A stretch of DNA of 64,000 bases from Crocinitomicaceae bacterium (GTDB taxonomy: Bacteria > Bacteroidota > Bacteroidia > Flavobacteriales_D > Crocinitomicaceae): the NCBI GenBank assembly GCA_030727405.1, contig JANRBR010000023.1, positions 99,449 through 163,448 on the forward strand, written 5' to 3'. Numbering within the stretch: the first letter of the stretch is position 1; the number at the start of each line of letters is the position of its first letter. The notes below the pieces were generated by a model that was not told the DNA's origin, ran no database searches, and worked only from the letters and a program-made list of their open reading frames with translations. The translations under genes were made by a program, and so were the position numbers. Of this stretch, positions 60,082-64,000 are shown one piece after another.

Positions 60082-60903
60082 ATGGAAAAGAAAAAAATCC
60101 TTTTTATTTCGCAAGAAATCTTCCCTTTTTTACCGAAATCTGACATTTCATCAACCGCGCGCAGATTACCGCCACTGGTTCAGGATCTTGGAAAAGAAAT
60201 TCGTGTGTTTACACCTCGCTTTGGTGCAATCAACGAAAGAAGACATCAATTGCATGAAGTTATTCGTCTTTCTGGACTGAATATTTGTATCGATGACCAC
60301 GATCACCCGCTCATCATTAAGGTAGCCTCTGTTGCTGCCGCGAGAATGCAGGTGTATTTCATTGATAATGAAGACTATTTCAAGCGCAAAACGACCTTGC
60401 AAGATGAAAAAGGGAAATTCCATGAAGACAATGATGAACGCTCCATGTTTTTTGCACGTGGCGTATTGGAAACAGTGAAAAAGTTAGGTTGGCAACCAGA
60501 TGTCATTCATTGCCACGGCTGGATGACCGGTATCATGGCTTTGTACATTAAACACATCTACAATAAAGACCCACACTTCAAGGATACCAAAGTTGTTTAC
60601 AGTTTGTACAACGATGATTTTTCCACTCCTTGGGACAAACGCTTTCATGAGAAATTGATTTTTGACGGCTTCCCTGTGGAGATCACGGATAAGTTAAAAG
60701 ATCCGAGTCATGAAAACATCACGAAGGTTTTTGCTGAATTTGCCGATGGAATTAACATCGCCTGTGAAAATTTATCGCCCAACCTAAAGGCAATATATGA
60801 TCAGTCTTCAGCGTTAAAACTAGACTATGTACCTGAAGAGAATCAAGGGAAAGAACTTTCTGCATTCTTTGACAAGGTCATGGAGGATTCTGTTTTAGCA
60901 TAA
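60082..60903 (+). CDS. Short glycogen/starch synthase-like protein (GT5 catalytic N-terminal domain only)
   Basis: ILFISQEIFPFLPKSDISSTARRLPPLVQDLGKEIRVFTPRFG and DVIHCHGWMTGIMALYIK; 273 aa, no C-terminal GT-B half. Confidence 0.82.
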   Translation: MEKKKILFISQEIFPFLPKSDISSTARRLPPLVQDLGKEIRVFTPRFGAINERRHQLHEVIRLSGLNICIDDHDHPLIIKVASVAAARMQVYFIDNEDYFKRKTTLQDEKGKFHEDNDERSMFFARGVLETVKKLGWQPDVIHCHGWMTGIMALYIKHIYNKDPHFKDTKVVYSLYNDDFSTPWDKRFHEKLIFDGFPVEITDKLKDPSHENITKVFAEFADGINIACENLSPNLKAIYDQSSALKLDYVPEENQGKELSAFFDKVMEDSVLA

Positions 60904-60923
60904 TTTAATCGTTGCTTATCCTT

Positions 60924-62207
60924 ATGAAGAGACTTTCAGCTGTTGTCCTTTTAATGTCCATCTTTTTGATTTCGTGTCAAAAAAATAAACACGAAATTGG
61001 AAAACCAGCAATCGACCCAGATCAACTGTTAAATGGCATCACTACAGATACATTTGATTTAATCACGTATACCATCAATGAGGATTCAGCGATTACAGAT
61101 AATATGTCAAACGTGTTACTGGGAAGCTACATCGATCCTAAATTTGGAAAAGTGAACGCTTCGTTTTATACAGAATTCCGCTTAAAATCACTCAATCCAA
61201 ATTTCGGAGACTTAAATGCAATTGTGTACGACTCCTGCGTTCTTTCTTTGCAATACGTTGGATATTACGGTGATTTGAGTGCGCAAACTTTTGAAGTGTA
61301 TGAGTTAAGCGATAGCTTATCCATGGATTCAGTGTATTATGATTTTTCTACGAAGCCAGTGAAACCTGGTAATTTAGTGGTGAATGGACAAGGAACAATT
61401 GTCCCTAAACCATTGTCTAACCCGGTGGTTGACGGCGACACACTTGCGCCACAATTGCGGATTCCAATCGACACCAATTTTGCGAAAAGCCTCCTTCAGG
61501 AATCGAGTGCAGGGAATGGTACTTTTGCTTCGAATGTAAACTTTCAAAGTTTTTTCAAAGGATTCAAGGTCAAAGTCAACAATGCGAATCAATCCATTGG
61601 ACAAGGGGCAATATTGTACTTTAACATCAACAACAATGCGGCCTCAAAGTTGACCGTTTATTACACGCAAAATGGCGTGCAGAAAAGTTACGACTTGGTG
61701 ATCAATAGCCAAGCAGCCGATTTCGTTCACCTTGAAACTGATCATTCCAACACTCCGTTGGACATGGTTTTACAAGATAGCACAAAGGGTCAAACGACTT
61801 TTTATGCACAGGCGTTTCGACAAAGAGCGGTGATTAAAATTCCAGGATTGGATAATTTACCGAAAAATGTGGTCATTCACCGAGCAGATTTAACCTTACC
61901 TATCCAGTTCCAAAGTGGCTACAGGTACAAACCAGGATCCTCTGTTTCCGTAGCAGCCCGATTGAAATCGACAGACACCCAATTGGCCAATTTGAATGTC
62001 ATTGGAGCTTACGTGGACAGTAAAAAGCACTTTGCCATCGATTTGCGTTCGTATACACAAGCGCTCATCGCTGACAACATTGATAATACCGGAGTGGTCG
62101 TTTCTCCAGTTTTTTTTAGAAACTCTGCCGAACGCATTGTTTTTAATGGACCAAACTCGAGCAATAAAAAGAAACCACAACTTATTTTGACTTATACTAC
62201 GTATTGA
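60924..62207 (+). CDS. DUF4270-family lipoprotein
   Basis: MKRLSAVVLLMSIFLISCQKN lipobox, LLGSYIDPKFGKVNASFYTEFRL. Start at Met5 of ORF 60912..62207. Confidence 0.82.
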   Translation: MKRLSAVVLLMSIFLISCQKNKHEIGKPAIDPDQLLNGITTDTFDLITYTINEDSAITDNMSNVLLGSYIDPKFGKVNASFYTEFRLKSLNPNFGDLNAIVYDSCVLSLQYVGYYGDLSAQTFEVYELSDSLSMDSVYYDFSTKPVKPGNLVVNGQGTIVPKPLSNPVVDGDTLAPQLRIPIDTNFAKSLLQESSAGNGTFASNVNFQSFFKGFKVKVNNANQSIGQGAILYFNINNNAASKLTVYYTQNGVQKSYDLVINSQAADFVHLETDHSNTPLDMVLQDSTKGQTTFYAQAFRQRAVIKIPGLDNLPKNVVIHRADLTLPIQFQSGYRYKPGSSVSVAARLKSTDTQLANLNVIGAYVDSKKHFAIDLRSYTQALIADNIDNTGVVVSPVFFRNSAERIVFNGPNSSNKKKPQLILTYTTY

Positions 62208-62210
62208 TTT

Positions 62211-64000
62211 ATGTGTGGAATTGTAGCATATATTGGCAAAAAAGAAGCCTTCCCTATAATCGTTAAAGGATTAAAAAGACTCGAGTACCGTGGCTATGAC
62301 AGTGCCGGTGTGGCGTTATTGCACGGCGAATCCTTGAACGTTTACAAAAAGGCGGGAAAGGTAAGTGTCATGGAGGATTTTGCGATGAATCAAAATGTCT
62401 CAGGTCACGCTGGAATTGGTCATACACGTTGGGCAACTCATGGAGAGCCATCCGATGTGAATGCGCACCCACACACATCAATGGACGGGAAGATCGCGTT
62501 AATTCACAATGGAATCATTGAAAATTACGATGTTTTAAAACGAGAACTTCAGAACCAAGGATACGTGTTCAAAAGTGAAACGGATACGGAAGTCATTGTG
62601 CACTTGGTAGATTACATCAGCAAAAAAGAAAAGGTATGGTACGGCGAAGCATTGCGTTTGGCACTTTCCCAAGTGCATGGAGCTTATGCTATTGTTGCTT
62701 TATCAAAAGACTATCCGAATCGATTAGTGGCGGCTAGAAAAAGTAGTCCACTTGTCGTTGGAATTGGTGGAGAAGGAGATTTTTACCTCGCATCCGATGC
62801 CACTCCTATTGTTGAGTACACGAAAAAAGTGGTGTACCTGGATGACGAGGAAATTGCGGTGATCGATTTAGAAGATGGATTAAAATTATACAACATTGCC
62901 GATCAAGAACGCACTCCTTTTTTCCAGCAGTTGGAATTGGAATTGGAAGCACTTGAGAAAGGCGGATACGAGCATTTCATGCTCAAAGAAATACACGAGC
63001 AACCAAGGTCAATCCACGACTGTTTCCGTGGACGATTGAATGCCGAAGAAGCTTGGGTAACACTTGGCGGATTGCGTGATTACGAACAAAAAATGATCAC
63101 GGCCAATCGTTTAATCATTGTGGCTTGTGGAACATCTTGGCATGCCGGACTTGTTGGAGAATACCTCATTGAGGACTTGGCGCGCATCAATGTTGAAGTG
63201 GAATACGCAAGTGAATTCCGTTATCGAAATCCGATTTTAAACGAGAATGATGTGGTCATTGCCATTTCACAATCGGGAGAAACAGCAGATACTTTAGCAG
63301 CCTTGGAATTGGCTAAATCAAAAGGCGCAACCATTTTAGGCATTTGTAATGTGGTGGGATCTTCGATTTCCCGCATCACGGATGGCGGTTCATATACACA
63401 CGCTGGACCAGAGATTGGTGTTGCTTCTACGAAGGCATTTACTGCCCAGGTTACGGTGTTGACCTTAATGGCACTGTCTTTGGCACACAAAAAAGGCACG
63501 ATTAGCGAAACGATGTTTAGAACCTTGTTAGCGGAATTGGAAGCCATTCCAGAAAAAGTGAAACAGGTAATGGAAACCGATGCCTTGATTGAACAAATTG
63601 CTGCTGAATACAAAGATGCATCCAATGCCCTTTATTTGGGAAGAGGAAGTTCGTTCCCTGTCGCACTAGAAGGCGCATTGAAATTAAAAGAGATTTCATA
63701 TATCCATGCAGAGGGTTATCCAGCTGCGGAAATGAAACACGGCCCGATTGCCTTAATCGATGAGAACATGCCGATTTTCGTGATTGCGACGCAGGGAAAT
63801 TCTTACGAGAAAGTAGTTTCGAACATCCAAGAAGTGAAAGCCCGCAAAGGAAAAGTCATTGCGATCGTTACCGAAGGAGACGTACAAGTGCGAGAAATGG
63901 CGGATCACGTGATTGAAATTCCAGACACAAATGAATTCTTGGTACCACTTTTAGCGACCATCCCTTTCCAATTGCTTTCTTATCACATCGCCGTCATGCG
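62211..64000 (+). CDS. glmS: Glutamine--fructose-6-phosphate aminotransferase (truncated by window end)
   Basis: Translation from ATG 62211: MCGIVAYIGKKEAFPIIVKGLKRLEYRGYDSAGVALL...; sugar isomerase motifs downstream (SQSGETADT, GRGSSFPVALEGALKLKEISY). Confidence 0.97.
   Translation, partial: MCGIVAYIGKKEAFPIIVKGLKRLEYRGYDSAGVALLHGESLNVYKKAGKVSVMEDFAMNQNVSGHAGIGHTRWATHGEPSDVNAHPHTSMDGKIALIHNGIIENYDVLKRELQNQGYVFKSETDTEVIVHLVDYISKKEKVWYGEALRLALSQVHGAYAIVALSKDYPNRLVAARKSSPLVVGIGGEGDFYLASDATPIVEYTKKVVYLDDEEIAVIDLEDGLKLYNIADQERTPFFQQLELELEALEKGGYEHFMLKEIHEQPRSIHDCFRGRLNAEEAWVTLGGLRDYEQKMITANRLIIVACGTSWHAGLVGEYLIEDLARINVEVEYASEFRYRNPILNENDVVIAISQSGETADTLAALELAKSKGATILGICNVVGSSISRITDGGSYTHAGPEIGVASTKAFTAQVTVLTLMALSLAHKKGTISETMFRTLLAELEAIPEKVKQVMETDALIEQIAAEYKDASNALYLGRGSSFPVALEGALKLKEISYIHAEGYPAAEMKHGPIALIDENMPIFVIATQGNSYEKVVSNIQEVKARKGKVIAIVTEGDVQVREMADHVIEIPDTNEFLVPLLATIPFQLLSYHIAVM

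Noticed and set aside
1-64000. Prophage, transposon, defence island or CRISPR
   Set aside because: No integrase, transposase, phage structural, Cas or restriction genes; gene content is housekeeping plus envelope functions throughout.

Overview
This is a 64 kb chromosomal window from a Bacteroidota genome, probably Flavobacteriales (inferred from the gene families, several type IX secretion (T9SS) C-terminal sorting domains, Omp28-like, DUF4270 and DUF4271 proteins, and TAnnTTTG promoter-like motifs). It is dense core-genome sequence: about 55 genes, short intergenic gaps, and no tRNA, rRNA, CRISPR, prophage or transposase that I could support. Recognisable genes include sdhC (partial), ispD, mreB, purH, nrdA/nrdB, comF-like, lepA, hflX, rnr, rpoN, hemD, an rluA-family gene, ispG, an NtrY-like kinase, udk-like, hemW, a bacilliredoxin, mutS, a trmH-family gene, lysS, an asmA-like gene, hldE2/rfaE2, panD, panC, a short GT5 glycogen-synthase-like protein and glmS (partial). 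The most interesting observations are: (1) an ECF sigma factor followed 1 bp later by an anti-sigma-like membrane protein that ends in a gliding-motility/T9SS type-B C-terminal domain, a possible sensor of T9SS status; (2) a perfect 70-bp tandem duplication covering the nrdA stop codon and 3' UTR, with inverted repeats that suggest a structured RNA; (3) palindromic direct repeats and degenerate DnaA-box-like sites upstream of nrdB; (4) convergent gene pairs that repeatedly overlap by exactly 4 bp at their stop codons; (5) mreB closed off by a terminator where mreC would be expected. All calls come from reading the sequence and ORF translations; no database search was run.
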